Positions 24,015 to 33,132 of a stretch of 33,132 nucleotides of DNA are shown here, piece after piece. Both the position numbers and the translations under genes were made by a program. Every line of letters begins with the position of its first letter. Positions within the stretch are counted from its first letter, which is position 1. The stretch is from Bacteroidota bacterium (GTDB lineage Bacteria > Bacteroidota > Bacteroidia > UBA7662), in the NCBI GenBank assembly GCA_005799025.1, contig SYHX01000021.1, forward strand, positions 1 to 33,132. Reading direction: 5' to 3'. The notes under the pieces are model-generated. The model was not told the DNA's origin. It searched no databases and saw only the letters and a list, made by a program, of their open reading frames with translations.

Positions 24015-25114
24015 CCTCCAACTCAGAACCCAAGAGGGTCATCGGTTTCAGTTCCGGAGACCTTAACGGAGTGGGTCTTCCTTTGTTAATGAAGATTTTT
24101 ACCGATCCTCGGATATTGCAAATGTGTACCCCCATATTGTACGCATCGGGCAAGGTATTGGGCTTCTACCGCAAAGATATGGGGCTTCAGGATTGGAATT
24201 ATAATATGATTCAAGAGCCATCCCAGGCGCATCCACGCAAATTCAATCTGATCAATTGTTGGCAAGACGAGGTCAATATCCAGCCGGGGATAGCTGATTC
24301 AAAATTGTCTCGCTATGCCAGTATCTCGCTAAATAGAGCCACGTCCGATTGCCTCCAAGGCCATATCCATGGTTTGGTAACCTTGCCCATTGATAAGAAT
24401 CTTATGCAGGGCGAGGATTTTCAATTTCCAGGTCATACCGAGTTTCTGGAAGATGCCGCGCGAAACCATGATCATGGCCGGTTTAAGGGCAAATCATTGA
24501 TGTGGCTGGTGGCAGATTCCTTGAGGGTGGCCACCTTGACAGGGCATGTGCCTTTGCAGGAGGTCGCTGGACGAATTACCCAAGCATCTATTGCCAACAA
24601 AATAAAGGAAATGCACTCCTCTTTGATCCTTGATTTTGCAATTAACAAGCCACGTATCGCGGTGCTTGGCCTAAATCCCCATGCAGGAGATGGAGGACTC
24701 TTAGGCCAGGAGGAATTGAATATTATCCAGCCTGCTATTCGGCAGATGAGGGATCAGGGGCTGTTGGTTTTCGGTCCCTACGGAGCCGATGGCTTTTGGG
24801 GAACGGGGGCATGGTCTCGATTTGATGCGGTTTTGGGCATGTACCATGACCAGGTACTCATACCTTTCAAAACTTTGGCTTTTGAGCAAGGTGTAAATTT
24901 TACCGGGGGTTTGCCCATCATTCGTTGTTCCCCGGATCATGGGCCTGCATTCGAAAAGGCTGCTGAGCGTAAGGCCAGTTCATCTTCGCTTTTACATTCT
25001 ATTTTTTGCGCTTTGGATCGAATTCGAACGCGGGCAGAGCAAGAATATTTGGCAGCCAATGCGTTGGTCAAATCCGGCCATTATCAAGAAATAGCGTCCT
25101 CAGAGGAAGCCTAA
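24011..25114 (+). CDS. pdxA: 4-hydroxythreonine-4-phosphate dehydrogenase
   Basis: The 367 residues catalyse NAD-dependent oxidation of 4-phosphohydroxy-L-threonine in the DXP-dependent pathway of pyridoxal phosphate synthesis. Family motifs are SSGDLNGVGLPLLMK at the start, VTLPIDKNLM, FPGHTEFLED (metal His), LTGHVPLQEV (metal His), LGLNPHAGDGGLLGQEE, and GMYHDQVLIPFK with the third metal His, followed by GLPIIRCSPDHGPAF. It is somewhat longer than the E. coli enzyme. The ATG overlaps the pepA stop (ATGA). PdxJ is not in the window. Confidence 0.95.
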   Translation: MTSNSEPKRVIGFSSGDLNGVGLPLLMKIFTDPRILQMCTPILYASGKVLGFYRKDMGLQDWNYNMIQEPSQAHPRKFNLINCWQDEVNIQPGIADSKLSRYASISLNRATSDCLQGHIHGLVTLPIDKNLMQGEDFQFPGHTEFLEDAARNHDHGRFKGKSLMWLVADSLRVATLTGHVPLQEVAGRITQASIANKIKEMHSSLILDFAINKPRIAVLGLNPHAGDGGLLGQEELNIIQPAIRQMRDQGLLVFGPYGADGFWGTGAWSRFDAVLGMYHDQVLIPFKTLAFEQGVNFTGGLPIIRCSPDHGPAFEKAAERKASSSSLLHSIFCALDRIRTRAEQEYLAANALVKSGHYQEIASSEEA

Positions 25115-25138
25115 AGGCTTAAAGCCCCAAATTTTGCG

Positions 25139-25146
25139 TATTTTTG
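25139..25146 (+). promoter_or_regulatory. -7 element of the promoter for the yceD-rpmF-fabH operon
   Basis: TATTTTTG followed by CGCCCC matches the Bacteroidota -7 box TAnnTTTG exactly and sits 11 bases before the yceD ATG. No clear TTG lies 17-23 bases upstream; the best is TTA around 25119. It follows the pdxA stop by 25 bases and would start the seven-gene run to nfu. Confidence 0.55.
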
Positions 25147-25156
25147 CGCCCCTAAT

Positions 25157-25693
25157 ATGAAAGCTCACAGCCCTTTTGCTGCCTATGATATCCCCCTGCA
25201 GGCCATGCCTAACGGGGAGCACAGCTATTCTTATGCCTTGAGTGGTGATTTTTTTGGGCTTTTTGAGGCCTCCTTGATCACCGAAGCCCAAATTCAAGTG
25301 GATTTAGAAATACGGCGGCTTGGCGTTCGTTTGGACTGTAATTTACGCTCTGTTGGTACATTTCAAGTGGGTTGTGCCCGCTGTTTGGAGCCTTTGGCTT
25401 TCCCGATCCAAGACGATTCCCACCTTGTTGTGCAATTGATTGACAGCGGTTCTGAGGTTAACTCAGACGAAATTCTTGTCTTGCCAAGTGGAGAAATCTC
25501 ATGGAATGTGGCTCAATTCATGTACGAAAGCATTCATTTGCATTTTCCACTCCGAGCCGTATGCGATGAGGCCGCTCTGGCATGTCAATCCCAAGAACCT
25601 TGGTCCGAACAAAATCTTCTCACCTACCAAACTTCCGATAACGCCCCTACTGATCCGCGTTGGGATAGCCTCAAACAAGTTAATTTTCAATAG
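25157..25693 (+). CDS. DUF177 / YceD family protein
   Basis: The 178 residues belong to YceD (DUF177), a protein of uncertain function linked to 23S rRNA or ribosome maturation, nearly always encoded just before rpmF. It has the family Cys-x-x-Cys in VGCARCLEPL (73/76) and a second Cys pair in CDEAALACQ toward the C-terminus, possibly a metal site. No signal peptide. The stop lies 2 bases before rpmF, so the pair is surely co-transcribed. Confidence 0.9.
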   Translation: MKAHSPFAAYDIPLQAMPNGEHSYSYALSGDFFGLFEASLITEAQIQVDLEIRRLGVRLDCNLRSVGTFQVGCARCLEPLAFPIQDDSHLVVQLIDSGSEVNSDEILVLPSGEISWNVAQFMYESIHLHFPLRAVCDEAALACQSQEPWSEQNLLTYQTSDNAPTDPRWDSLKQVNFQ

Positions 25694-25695
25694 CC

Positions 25696-25881
25696 ATGCC
25701 AAATCCAAAACACCGCCATTCCAGAAGCCGCCGTGATAAGCGCCGTGCCAACGACCATGCTGCCTTGGCAACCCTTGCAACCTGTCCAACAACAGGTCAG
25801 CCTCATCTTTTTCACAGGGCTCATTGGTTCGAAGGAAAAATGTACTACAAGGGTAAGGTCGTGATCGATACCCAAGCGTAA
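25696..25881 (+). CDS. rpmF: 50S ribosomal protein L32
   Basis: The 61 residues begin with MPNPKHRHSRSRRDKRRAND, the L32 signature. Only one Cys (Cys30) remains where zinc-binding L32 has four, so this is the zinc-free form. The tail FHRAHWFEGKMYYKGK is what I know from Bacteroidota L32. It starts 2 bases after yceD and ends 14 bases before fabH. Confidence 0.97.
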   Translation: MPNPKHRHSRSRRDKRRANDHAALATLATCPTTGQPHLFHRAHWFEGKMYYKGKVVIDTQA

Positions 25882-25895
25882 TTGCGTCGGTCATT

Positions 25896-26906
25896 ATGAC
25901 CCAAAACCTATCGCTTTCCATTTGTGCAGCCATTACTGGCGTACATGCCTGGGTTCCACCTCACGTGGTGACCAATCAAGATCTAACTCGACATATTGAT
26001 ACCACGGACGAATGGATCTATACACGTTCTGGGATTCGTGAGCGACGTTGGTTGCAAGACGACTCCTTGGCTTCGTCGGATTTGGGGATGGAGGCAGTCA
26101 ACGGTTTGCTCGCCAAGATGGGAATTAGCCCTATGGACATTGATTTAATTATTTGTTGCACAGCGACCCCCGACATGTTATTCCCTGCTACAGCTAACAT
26201 TATTTCAGATAAAATCGGGGCCAAGAATGCGGTGGGATACGATATTTCCGCAGCTTGTTCGGGCTTTCTCTATGGGTTAAGTACGGCAACCGCTTTTGTA
26301 GAATCTGGAAGGTTTCGAAAAGTGGTGGTGGTGGGAACCGATAAAATGACATCAATCATCAACTTAGAAGATCGTGCTACAGCTTTTCTTTTTGGAGATG
26401 GTGCAGGCGCGGTGATGGTGGAGCCTAGCACCAATGGATATGGAATCCGGGATATTCTCCTCAAAAGCGACGGTTCAGGTCGGCATTATCTATACCAGAA
26501 GGCTGGAGGTTCGCAGAGACCTGCTTCTCACGCCACAGTGGATAATCGTGAGCATTTTATTCATCAAGAGGGGAAGACTGTTTTCAAATTTGCGGTGACC
26601 AGCATGGCCGATGTGGCTGCTGAAATTATGGAGCGAAATCAGTTAACTGCGGAGGACATAGCATGGCTGGTTCCGCATCAAGCCAACAAGCGCATCATTG
26701 ATGCCACAAGGGATAGGGCGGGTCTCCCAGAATCCAAGGTTATGGTCAATATTGATCGCTACGGAAATACCACCAACGGCACCATTCCTATATGTTTATG
26801 GGAATGGGAATCTAGGCTTAAGCCCGGTGATAATTTAATTCTTGCCGCATTTGGAGGCGGATTTACTTGGGGCTCAATTTGGCTTCAATGGGCTTATCCA
26901 TCCTAA
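25896..26906 (+). CDS. fabH: 3-oxoacyl-ACP synthase III
   Basis: The 336 residues condense acetyl-CoA (or branched acyl-CoA) with malonyl-ACP to begin fatty acid synthesis. The catalytic triad is visible: Cys121 in DISAACSGFLYGL, His261 in WLVPHQANKRII, and Asn291 in YGNTTNGTIP. The C-terminal glycine loop ILAAFGGGFTWGS is also present. It lies between rpmF and efp in an operon that also carries accB and accC, which supply the malonyl-CoA it consumes. Confidence 0.97.
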   Translation: MTQNLSLSICAAITGVHAWVPPHVVTNQDLTRHIDTTDEWIYTRSGIRERRWLQDDSLASSDLGMEAVNGLLAKMGISPMDIDLIICCTATPDMLFPATANIISDKIGAKNAVGYDISAACSGFLYGLSTATAFVESGRFRKVVVVGTDKMTSIINLEDRATAFLFGDGAGAVMVEPSTNGYGIRDILLKSDGSGRHYLYQKAGGSQRPASHATVDNREHFIHQEGKTVFKFAVTSMADVAAEIMERNQLTAEDIAWLVPHQANKRIIDATRDRAGLPESKVMVNIDRYGNTTNGTIPICLWEWESRLKPGDNLILAAFGGGFTWGSIWLQWAYPS

Positions 26907-26927
26907 TAAATTTAATTTATATTCAAT

Positions 26928-27494
26928 ATGGCATCAACATCAGAATTTCGCAATGGCCTCTGCCTCAAATTCAATAACGATATTTATCAGGTGGTTGAAT
27001 TCTTGCATGTGAAGCCAGGTAAAGGGGCCGCTTTTGTGCGGTCCAAACTCAAAAGTTTAACTAATGGAAGAGTATTGGAAAACACTTTTCCGGCAGGGGC
27101 CAAGATCGATCCTGTTCGCGTTGAAACAAGGGAGTATCAATTCATTTACAAAGATGACTTGGGTTATCACTTCATGGATTCCGAGTCCTTTGAACAAAAC
27201 TCCTTGGAAGAATTTAAGATCAATTCCCCTCAATTTTTACAAGAAGGCGCCGTCTGCCTTGTTCTCGTAAATACCGATGATGAATCGGTACTGACCTGCG
27301 AGTTACCACATCACATCGAAATGACAGTTACCTACACTGAACCAGGATTGCGTGGTGATACGGCCTCGGGAACAGCATTGAAAGCGGCAGTCGTGGATGA
27401 TGGCCCGAACGTTCAAGTTCCTTTGTTTGTGAACCAAGGCGATAAAATCAAAATAGACACCCGAACAGGAGGTTATGTGGAGAGGGTGAAGTAG
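26928..27494 (+). CDS. efp: Translation elongation factor P
   Basis: The 188 residues have the three-domain EF-P plan: an N-terminal KOW-like domain with the tip loop KPGKGAAF carrying Lys32 (the residue modified in many bacteria), then two OB folds ending in [21 protein letters not shown] relieves stalling at polyproline. Unmodified Lys in a PGKG loop is typical here; no epmA/epmB gene is seen nearby. Spacing is 21 bases from fabH and 40 bases to accB. Confidence 0.97.
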   Translation: MASTSEFRNGLCLKFNNDIYQVVEFLHVKPGKGAAFVRSKLKSLTNGRVLENTFPAGAKIDPVRVETREYQFIYKDDLGYHFMDSESFEQNSLEEFKINSPQFLQEGAVCLVLVNTDDESVLTCELPHHIEMTVTYTEPGLRGDTASGTALKAAVVDDGPNVQVPLFVNQGDKIKIDTRTGGYVERVK

Positions 27495-27534
27495 TTTCGT
27501 AAACATAGTCTGTATTATTTTCAAAAACAAAGCC

Positions 27535-28029
27535 ATGGAAATCAAAGAAATTCAAGAATTGATCCGTTTTGTCTCCAAATCTGGAGTTTCAGAAGTGGAA
27601 ATCGAGAAAGAAGGTTTCAAGATTCATATCAAAACAGGTTCTTCGATGTCAGGATCTCAGGTTTATGCTATTGCTCCAACATCGCCAATCCTATCAGCCC
27701 CTATCACCCCCTTGATGCCGGCCTCGGCACCTGCGGCGGCTGCAGCTGTTTCTGCGACATCCAATGAAGCCGGGTTATCTGCTCCGGCAGGTACAGTGGT
27801 CAAAGCGCCGATGGTAGGCACCTTCTATCGCTCAGCCGGCCCTGACAAAGAGGCCTTCGTGAAGGTAGGAGATAAGGTCCAAAAGGGGCAGACCCTGTGC
27901 ATTATAGAGGCTATGAAACTGTTCAACGAAATCGAAGCTGAATTTGGTGGAACGGTTATTGAAATTCTTGCTGAGAATTCAGCACCGGTGGAGTTCGATC
28001 AGCCTTTGTTTGTGATCGCACAATCCTAA
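27535..28029 (+). CDS. accB: Biotin carboxyl carrier protein of acetyl-CoA carboxylase
   Basis: The 164 residues carry the biotin that shuttles CO2 between AccC and AccAD. An N-terminal helical part (1-45) is followed by an Ala/Pro linker (about 50-85) and a biotinyl domain (about 88-164) with [10 protein letters not shown] and the biotin site [12 protein letters not shown] at Lys128. Directly followed by accC 9 bases later, as in most bacteria. Confidence 0.96.
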   Translation: MEIKEIQELIRFVSKSGVSEVEIEKEGFKIHIKTGSSMSGSQVYAIAPTSPILSAPITPLMPASAPAAAAAVSATSNEAGLSAPAGTVVKAPMVGTFYRSAGPDKEAFVKVGDKVQKGQTLCIIEAMKLFNEIEAEFGGTVIEILAENSAPVEFDQPLFVIAQS

Positions 28030-28038
28030 ATTCAAATC

Positions 28039-29373
28039 GTGTTTAAGAAAATTCTCATCGCTAACCGTGGCGAAATTGCTTTGCGAATTATTCGCACATG
28101 TAAAGAGATGGGCATTCAAACCGTAGCGGTTTACTCCACTGCGGACAAGGATAGCCTTCATGTTCGATTTGCAGATGAGGCCGTTTGTATTGGTCCTCCT
28201 AAATCCGTCGACTCTTATCTCAATATTTCACAAATACTTGCTGCCGCAGAAATCACCAATGCGGATGCCGTTCACCCGGGGTATGGATTTCTCTCTGAAA
28301 ACGCTCGTTTCGCCGAGGTTTGCAGAGATTATAACATTAAGTTTATTGGCCCCACTCCTGAATCAATTCGGAGCATGGGTGACAAAATCACCGCCAAAGA
28401 AAACATGAAGAAAGCAGGGGTTCCCATAGTCCCAGGCTCTGATGGTTTGTTGGGTTCCGATGAAGAAGCTAAAGCTATCGCCAAGGACATAGGATATCCT
28501 GTCATTGTTAAAGCTACGGCAGGTGGTGGTGGCAGAGGCATGAGGGTTATTTGGAAAGAGGAAGAGCTCGTTCCTGCGATGGAATCGGCCCGAATGGAGG
28601 CGGCTGCTGCCTTTGGTAACGATGGGTTGTACATGGAGAAGTTCATTGAAGAACCTCGTCATATTGAAATTCAAGTCGTAGGCGACCAATTCGGTAAAGC
28701 CTGCCATCTCAGTGAACGTGATTGTTCTATACAGCGCAGGCACCAGAAATTAATCGAAGAATCTCCTTCGCCTTTTATGACCGATGAACTACGTAATCGG
28801 ATGGGAGAGGCCGCGGTTCAGGGCGCAATGGCTGTTCAATACGAAGGGGCAGGCACTATAGAGTTTTTGGTGGACAAGTATCGAAATTTTTATTTCATGG
28901 AGATGAACACCCGAATTCAGGTGGAGCATCCAGTGACCGAAGAAGTGATCGATTATGATCTCATCAAAGAACAAATCAAAGTAGCTGCAGGAATCCCGAT
29001 TTCTGGCAAAAGCTATATTCCCAACATGCATGCCATTGAGTGCAGGATCAATGCAGAGGATCCCTACAATGATTTTAGGCCTTCTCCCGGAAGAATCACT
29101 ACATTACACGTTCCTGGGGGTCATGGGGTTCGAGTCGATACCCATATTTATTCAGGGTATGTTATACCGCCGTACTACGATTCAATGATTGCCAAATTAA
29201 TTACAGTGGCTCAGACCAGGGAAGAGGCGATTGCAACAATGGAAAGGGCGCTCTCGGAGTTTGTGGTGGAAGGCATCAAAACCACAATACCTTTTCATCA
29301 AAAGATGCTCAAAGACCCCAATTTCCTTTCTGGAAATTTCAATACCCAATACTTGAATCATTGGAAAATGTGA
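28039..29373 (+). CDS. accC: Biotin carboxylase
   Basis: The 444 residues use ATP and bicarbonate to carboxylate the biotin on AccB. Starting with a GTG codon, it shows [20 protein letters not shown] (Rossmann/preATP-grasp), the glycine-rich ATP lid [35 protein letters not shown], and the catalytic [15 protein letters not shown]. The length is normal for stand-alone AccC. The stop TGA shares its last base with the ATG of nfu (TGATG). Confidence 0.97.
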   Translation: MFKKILIANRGEIALRIIRTCKEMGIQTVAVYSTADKDSLHVRFADEAVCIGPPKSVDSYLNISQILAAAEITNADAVHPGYGFLSENARFAEVCRDYNIKFIGPTPESIRSMGDKITAKENMKKAGVPIVPGSDGLLGSDEEAKAIAKDIGYPVIVKATAGGGGRGMRVIWKEEELVPAMESARMEAAAAFGNDGLYMEKFIEEPRHIEIQVVGDQFGKACHLSERDCSIQRRHQKLIEESPSPFMTDELRNRMGEAAVQGAMAVQYEGAGTIEFLVDKYRNFYFMEMNTRIQVEHPVTEEVIDYDLIKEQIKVAAGIPISGKSYIPNMHAIECRINAEDPYNDFRPSPGRITTLHVPGGHGVRVDTHIYSGYVIPPYYDSMIAKLITVAQTREEAIATMERALSEFVVEGIKTTIPFHQKMLKDPNFLSGNFNTQYLNHWKM

Positions 29374-30035
29374 TGAGTCAGGTTGAACCCGTCCAAGTTT
29401 TTGCGGAATCCACTCCGAACCCTACCGTAATCAAATTGATTACGAACCGGGCATTACTTCCTGGGTATTTGTTGGAAATGAATCGCTCCAATGATCAGGG
29501 ATTGAGCCCATTGGGAACCAAGTTTTTGGAATTTGAAGAAATAGTTTCGGTCATGGTTTCCAATTCATTTGTTTCCTTGACGCGTCAACCACAGGCAGAA
29601 TGGTCAGAGCTTATTCCGGTGTTGAGGGATTTCATGAGCCATTATTTGCAATCCGATTTGCCCATTGTAGATCAATCGTTGTGGGAAATTCACAGAACCT
29701 CCTGGGCGATTGATCTCCAAGCTGCAACAACAGACAGCATGGCGAGTCATGAGGTACATCTTTCCGAAGGCGATCCTGTAGGGGGGACTTTGCCGCGTAA
29801 TCCTCATATTGACTCCAAAATCGAGGAAATTCTCAAGGATTATATTCAACCTGCAGTGGAGCAGGATGGGGGTGCCATACAGTTCAAATCGTTCAACCCT
29901 GAATCGGGTTTAGTTAAAGTAGTGTTGCGAGGAGCGTGCAACGGTTGTCCATCTGCTTCCTTAACGCTCAAGGCGGGCATTGAGAACCTTCTGAGAAGAA
30001 TGGTACCTGAAGTAAAAGAAGTCATCGCTGATTAA
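29373..30035 (+). CDS. Nfu/NifU-like Fe-S scaffold
   Basis: The 220 residues have an N-terminal Nfu-N domain (about 5-95; FAESTPNPTVIKL, then FVSLTR) and a C-terminal NifU-like domain (about 145-220) with the cluster-binding Cys-x-x-Cys RGACNGCPS (189/192). It carries Fe-S clusters to target enzymes such as those with 4Fe-4S sites. ATG 29373 is chosen because it couples to the accC stop by one base; an in-frame TTG at 29361 is unlikely. Bacteroidota often keep this gene in this place. Confidence 0.93.
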   Translation: MSQVEPVQVFAESTPNPTVIKLITNRALLPGYLLEMNRSNDQGLSPLGTKFLEFEEIVSVMVSNSFVSLTRQPQAEWSELIPVLRDFMSHYLQSDLPIVDQSLWEIHRTSWAIDLQAATTDSMASHEVHLSEGDPVGGTLPRNPHIDSKIEEILKDYIQPAVEQDGGAIQFKSFNPESGLVKVVLRGACNGCPSASLTLKAGIENLLRRMVPEVKEVIAD

Positions 30036-30054
30036 TTTCTTGAATTACCAACAA

Positions 30055-30062
30055 TAGGTTTG
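30055..30062 (+). promoter_or_regulatory. -7 element of the promoter for the methylmalonyl-CoA mutase gene
   Basis: TAGGTTTG matches the Bacteroidota TAnnTTTG box exactly, 16 bases before the ATG at 30079. A TTG at 30040 is too near (12 bases) to be the -33 element, and nothing better is seen. Confidence 0.5.
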
Positions 30063-30078
30063 TTTTCCTTCATAAGTT

Positions 30079-33000
30079 ATGACTTCTAAACTTAGTGAAG
30101 ATTTTTATAAACATTTGCTCCATTCTTGGGAAGCTAATGATTTTGAGAAAATTGGGAATCTTGATTGGATGAAGTTGTGGGACAAAGAGTGCAAGGATGA
30201 AGGATTAAAACAAAATATATGTTACGATGGAAAATTTGTTCCAGCCTATTCGTCTTTCTTTGAATATACTGCCGACTCGACAACCACTAATCAAGATGCT
30301 GATGGATTATTAGGAATTTCATCAACGAAAATCCCCTATGCAGGTTGGCGAATAGGATCGGTTGTTCAATTCAAACCCGATCCTTTGTCATCTTTGATCA
30401 AGGAGGCGTTAGAAGGTGGGGCAGATGCTTTGGCCTTGGTGGGGGATATACCAAGAATTTCAGAGTTTATGGCTGCATCCGAGGGCATAGGGTGGAATTA
30501 TATATTAGTGGATTTTCGTGAATGGGATTATAGAGCTTCTCTGAATTTGTGGGAGCACTGGTGTCTTAAAACAGGAGGTCAGCCATCAGAACTCGAATTG
30601 CAAGGTGAACTGTGGGGGTGCAATTCTTTGTTGAAGTCTACCAGCGCTGAGGAATACCAAGCGTTTTTGCGTGAATCGGTCATCCAAGCTGCCACCAATG
30701 CCAAGAGGTTTCCAAATGCATCTCCTGTCTTGTTCAGGGAGGAACTCTTGTTGAATGTCGGATTGCATTCTTGGGAGGCGATTGCGGTGATTTTAACCAT
30801 GACGGTGGATTGGTTGGATTCCTGGGGCAAGGAAATACCCCTTCCACCAATTGCATTTGAACGTAGTTCTGGGTCCAAGCTGATGGAAGAGATCGCTATG
30901 CATTCAGTCGTTGGCAGGGCATTTCAGGAGTTATGCCCTGCATCCTGTAATGTTCGGCAAATGGCAAGGCCAAGGTCTCAGGACGCAGAAGGCCTGGATG
31001 GTTCTCGTGAACTGTTGGGTATGACCATGGCAGCCCTATCTTCAGCCTTGGGCGGTGCTGAGTGCATCTTTCTCCCGGACATGGTTGGCTCATTGAAAGG
31101 GATTTCCAACGAGGATCGACGTCGTTTGCCCCGAAATTTGCAACTTTTGTTACGTGATGAAGCCATGTTGGCTAAGTCCACAGCATTGGTCCGAGGTGCT
31201 GCGACAACAGGGGCCTTGGAGAAAGCGGCGTGGGATTCCATAACAGAGGTTTTTACGCAAATTCAAAACCATGGTGGTGCCTTCGCTTGGTTGAAGCGGC
31301 GTTTATCCACTATTGGGTTCTCTATCGAAGCCGAGGATATATCGATGAGCAGTCCCCCTTGGGTGAAGCAGGTTGCCGCCAAAATCCAAGCTACTCCCAA
31401 CGCCCTTGTTCAAAGCTGGGAATCCGGTGCTCCACCTTATTTGAGGGGACCGTATGCGAGTATGTACACCCAAAGGCCATGGACTGTGAGGCAATACGCT
31501 GGCTTCAGCACCGCATCGGATTCCAATGCATTTTACAAACGCAATTTGGCAGCAGGCCAAAAAGGTCTCTCCGTTGCCTTTGATTTACCGACCCATAGGG
31601 GGTACGATTCGGATCACCCAAGAGCGATAGCGGATGTAGGGAAGGCGGGCGTTGCCATCGACTCGATTGAAGACATGAAATGTCTGTTCAAGGATTTGCC
31701 TTTAGACCAATTGTCGGTAAGCATGACCATGAACGGGGCAGTAGTTCCTGTTTTGGCATTCTTTATCGCAGCGGCCCAAGAAAGTGGAGTATCTCCTGAT
31801 AAGTTGACGGGAACAATACAGAACGATATCCTCAAGGAGTTCATGGTTCGGAATACTTACATTTATCCTCCTGCATACTCTATGCAAATTATAGCAGAGA
31901 TTTTTAGGTATTGTTCCAAGCACATGCCGAAGTTTAATTCTATCAGTATTTCTGGCTACCATATGCACGAAGCTGGCGCTCCTGCCGAATTAGAATTGGC
32001 ATATACCCTTGCCGATGGTATGGAATATCTCCGATACGGTATGCAGGCCGGACTTGATATTGATGATTTTGCACCAAGGTTGTCCTTCTTTTGGGCAACC
32101 GGTATGGATTTTGTAACCGAAGTCGCCAAGCTCCGTGCGGGCAGATTATTATGGTCCAGGATTACAAGGGAATTTGGGGCCAAGGACCCCAAATCGATGA
32201 CTTTGCGTACCCATTGCCAGACTTCTGGATGGAGCCTAACTCGACAAGATCCATACAACAACATCACCAGAACATGCATCGAGGCATTGTCCGCGGTATT
32301 GGGTGGAACCCAAAGCCTGCACACTAATGCTCTTGATGAGGCCATTGCCTTGCCTACCGATTATTCTGCCAAAATTGCCAGAGATACCCAGCTTTTTCTT
32401 CAGCAAGATACTGGTTTATGCCAATGGGTTGATCCCTTAGGCGGCTCGTTGTTGTTGGAACAACGAACACAAGAACTGGTTCGTGCTGCCTTGATCCGAA
32501 TCAAAGAAATTGAAGAATCAGGCGGGATGACCCGGGCGATGGAGAGTTCGCTCCCTAAACGACGCATCGAGGAAGCATCCGCTATCAAACAAGCCCGTAT
32601 CGATATGGCTACGGAAATCATCGTAGGTGTGAATGCCTATATTATGTCGGACTCGGCTCAATCCCTGGAGATACCTTTGCTGAAGGTGGATCACCAAACG
32701 GTATTGTTGAACCAAAAGTCCTCGTTGGATCTACTCCGCGCAAACCGTGATTCCAATCAAGTACGACAATCCCTGGATGCTCTGACAGAATGCGCTGTTC
32801 GAATGAAGGTGGCCAGCGATTTGCAGGCACAAGGAATGGAGACGGTTAACGATGGCTTTGGGCTCATGGAATTGGCTGTGGAAGCTGCCTTGCAAAGAGC
32901 TTCTCTTGGTGAAATTTCCTCAGCGCTCGAATCGGCGTTTGGCAGATATACTGCCAAGCCTTTTACTTTGCAGGGTGTTTATGCCCGTCAAATCATGAAC

Positions 33001-33132
33001 GATCCATCGTTTGAATCAGCGCGACTTGCGGTTAATGCCTTTGAATCTCTTCAGGGGCGTAGACCTCGAATCCTGGTAGCCAAATTGGGCCAAGATGGGC
33101 ACGACCGTGGCGCCAAAATTATCGCGACAGGA
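30079..33132 (+). CDS. Single-chain methylmalonyl-CoA mutase (MutA-like module fused to MutB), C-terminus beyond window
   Basis: One frame runs 1018 codons from ATG 30079 to the edge without a stop. Residues 1 to about 410 look like the short MutA (small-subunit) type: [14 protein letters not shown] and [19 protein letters not shown] are small-subunit landmarks, and there is no cobalamin domain. A linker (about 410-430) leads to a full MutB barrel (about 440-960): [92 protein letters not shown]. Tyr473, Arg591 and His628 sit exactly where methylmalonyl-CoA mutase has Tyr89, Arg207 and His244 (same spacings, 118 and 155), so it should act on methylmalonyl-CoA rather than isobutyryl-CoA. The B12 domain has begun at the edge: [10 protein letters not shown], with the cobalt-ligand His1008. 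It interconverts succinyl-CoA and methylmalonyl-CoA. Most bacteria make the two subunits separately. Confidence 0.92.
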   Translation, partial: MTSKLSEDFYKHLLHSWEANDFEKIGNLDWMKLWDKECKDEGLKQNICYDGKFVPAYSSFFEYTADSTTTNQDADGLLGISSTKIPYAGWRIGSVVQFKPDPLSSLIKEALEGGADALALVGDIPRISEFMAASEGIGWNYILVDFREWDYRASLNLWEHWCLKTGGQPSELELQGELWGCNSLLKSTSAEEYQAFLRESVIQAATNAKRFPNASPVLFREELLLNVGLHSWEAIAVILTMTVDWLDSWGKEIPLPPIAFERSSGSKLMEEIAMHSVVGRAFQELCPASCNVRQMARPRSQDAEGLDGSRELLGMTMAALSSALGGAECIFLPDMVGSLKGISNEDRRRLPRNLQLLLRDEAMLAKSTALVRGAATTGALEKAAWDSITEVFTQIQNHGGAFAWLKRRLSTIGFSIEAEDISMSSPPWVKQVAAKIQATPNALVQSWESGAPPYLRGPYASMYTQRPWTVRQYAGFSTASDSNAFYKRNLAAGQKGLSVAFDLPTHRGYDSDHPRAIADVGKAGVAIDSIEDMKCLFKDLPLDQLSVSMTMNGAVVPVLAFFIAAAQESGVSPDKLTGTIQNDILKEFMVRNTYIYPPAYSMQIIAEIFRYCSKHMPKFNSISISGYHMHEAGAPAELELAYTLADGMEYLRYGMQAGLDIDDFAPRLSFFWATGMDFVTEVAKLRAGRLLWSRITREFGAKDPKSMTLRTHCQTSGWSLTRQDPYNNITRTCIEALSAVLGGTQSLHTNALDEAIALPTDYSAKIARDTQLFLQQDTGLCQWVDPLGGSLLLEQRTQELVRAALIRIKEIEESGGMTRAMESSLPKRRIEEASAIKQARIDMATEIIVGVNAYIMSDSAQSLEIPLLKVDHQTVLLNQKSSLDLLRANRDSNQVRQSLDALTECAVRMKVASDLQAQGMETVNDGFGLMELAVEAALQRASLGEISSALESAFGRYTAKPFTLQGVYARQIMNDPSFESARLAVNAFESLQGRRPRILVAKLGQDGHDRGAKIIATG

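Noticed and set aside
25107-25120. Inverted repeat AAGCC-TAAA-GGCTT at the pdxA stop codon
   Set aside because: The stem is only 5 pairs and no T-run follows, so I do not call a terminator.

Overview
The window looks like chromosomal DNA of a member of the Bacteroidota. I infer this from three things: Bacteroidota-type promoters (TTG/TTTG about 20 bases before TAnnTTTG) instead of sigma70 boxes; secreted proteins with C-terminal signals of the type IX secretion system (T9SS) and a TonB-dependent receptor with an N-terminal carboxypeptidase-regulatory-like domain; and the gene order yceD-rpmF-fabH-efp-accB-accC with a zinc-free L32 and a fused SecDF, both usual for the phylum. Family or genus cannot be fixed from this sequence. 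Coding is dense: no stretch over 300 bases lacks a gene. I see no tRNA, rRNA, CRISPR array, insertion sequence, integrase or phage gene.

Layout. (1) 1-10314 is an exported-protein region: a giant modular beta-helix/LamG surface protein on the minus strand, cut by the left edge; then on the plus strand a secreted PHB-depolymerase-type esterase with a degenerate T9SS tail, a secreted GH13 alpha-glucanase, a cytosolic cytidine deaminase, a T9SS protein built of Cys-paired repeats, and a small exported acidic protein. (2) 10413-14405 holds the SecDF translocase and a DUF58 protein. (3) 14351-17123 is a minus-strand envelope operon: monofunctional transglycosylase, LptF/LptG-type permease and EamA transporter. 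(4) 17286-21129 is a tight plus-strand operon of a lipoprotein glutathione peroxidase, a CrtW carotenoid ketolase and a TonB-dependent receptor, with a 4-base ATGA overlap at each junction. A small HAD phosphatase runs into its 3' end from the other strand. (5) 21598-25114 holds a VIT1/CCC1-type transporter, an M17 aminopeptidase and PdxA. (6) 25157-30035 is a housekeeping operon (yceD-rpmF-fabH-efp-accB-accC-nfu) for fatty acid initiation and malonyl-CoA supply, plus EF-P and an Fe-S scaffold. (7) 30079 to the right edge is one open frame joining a short methylmalonyl-CoA mutase small-subunit module to a complete catalytic large-subunit barrel and the start of its B12 domain.

The items most worth a second look are the MutA-MutB single-chain mutase, the gpx-crtW-receptor operon, the four Cys-paired repeats in the protein at 7586-9868, and two tail-to-tail coding overlaps (55 and 17 bases) that leave no room for ordinary terminators. 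I found no clear sign of a wholly new defence or mobile system.
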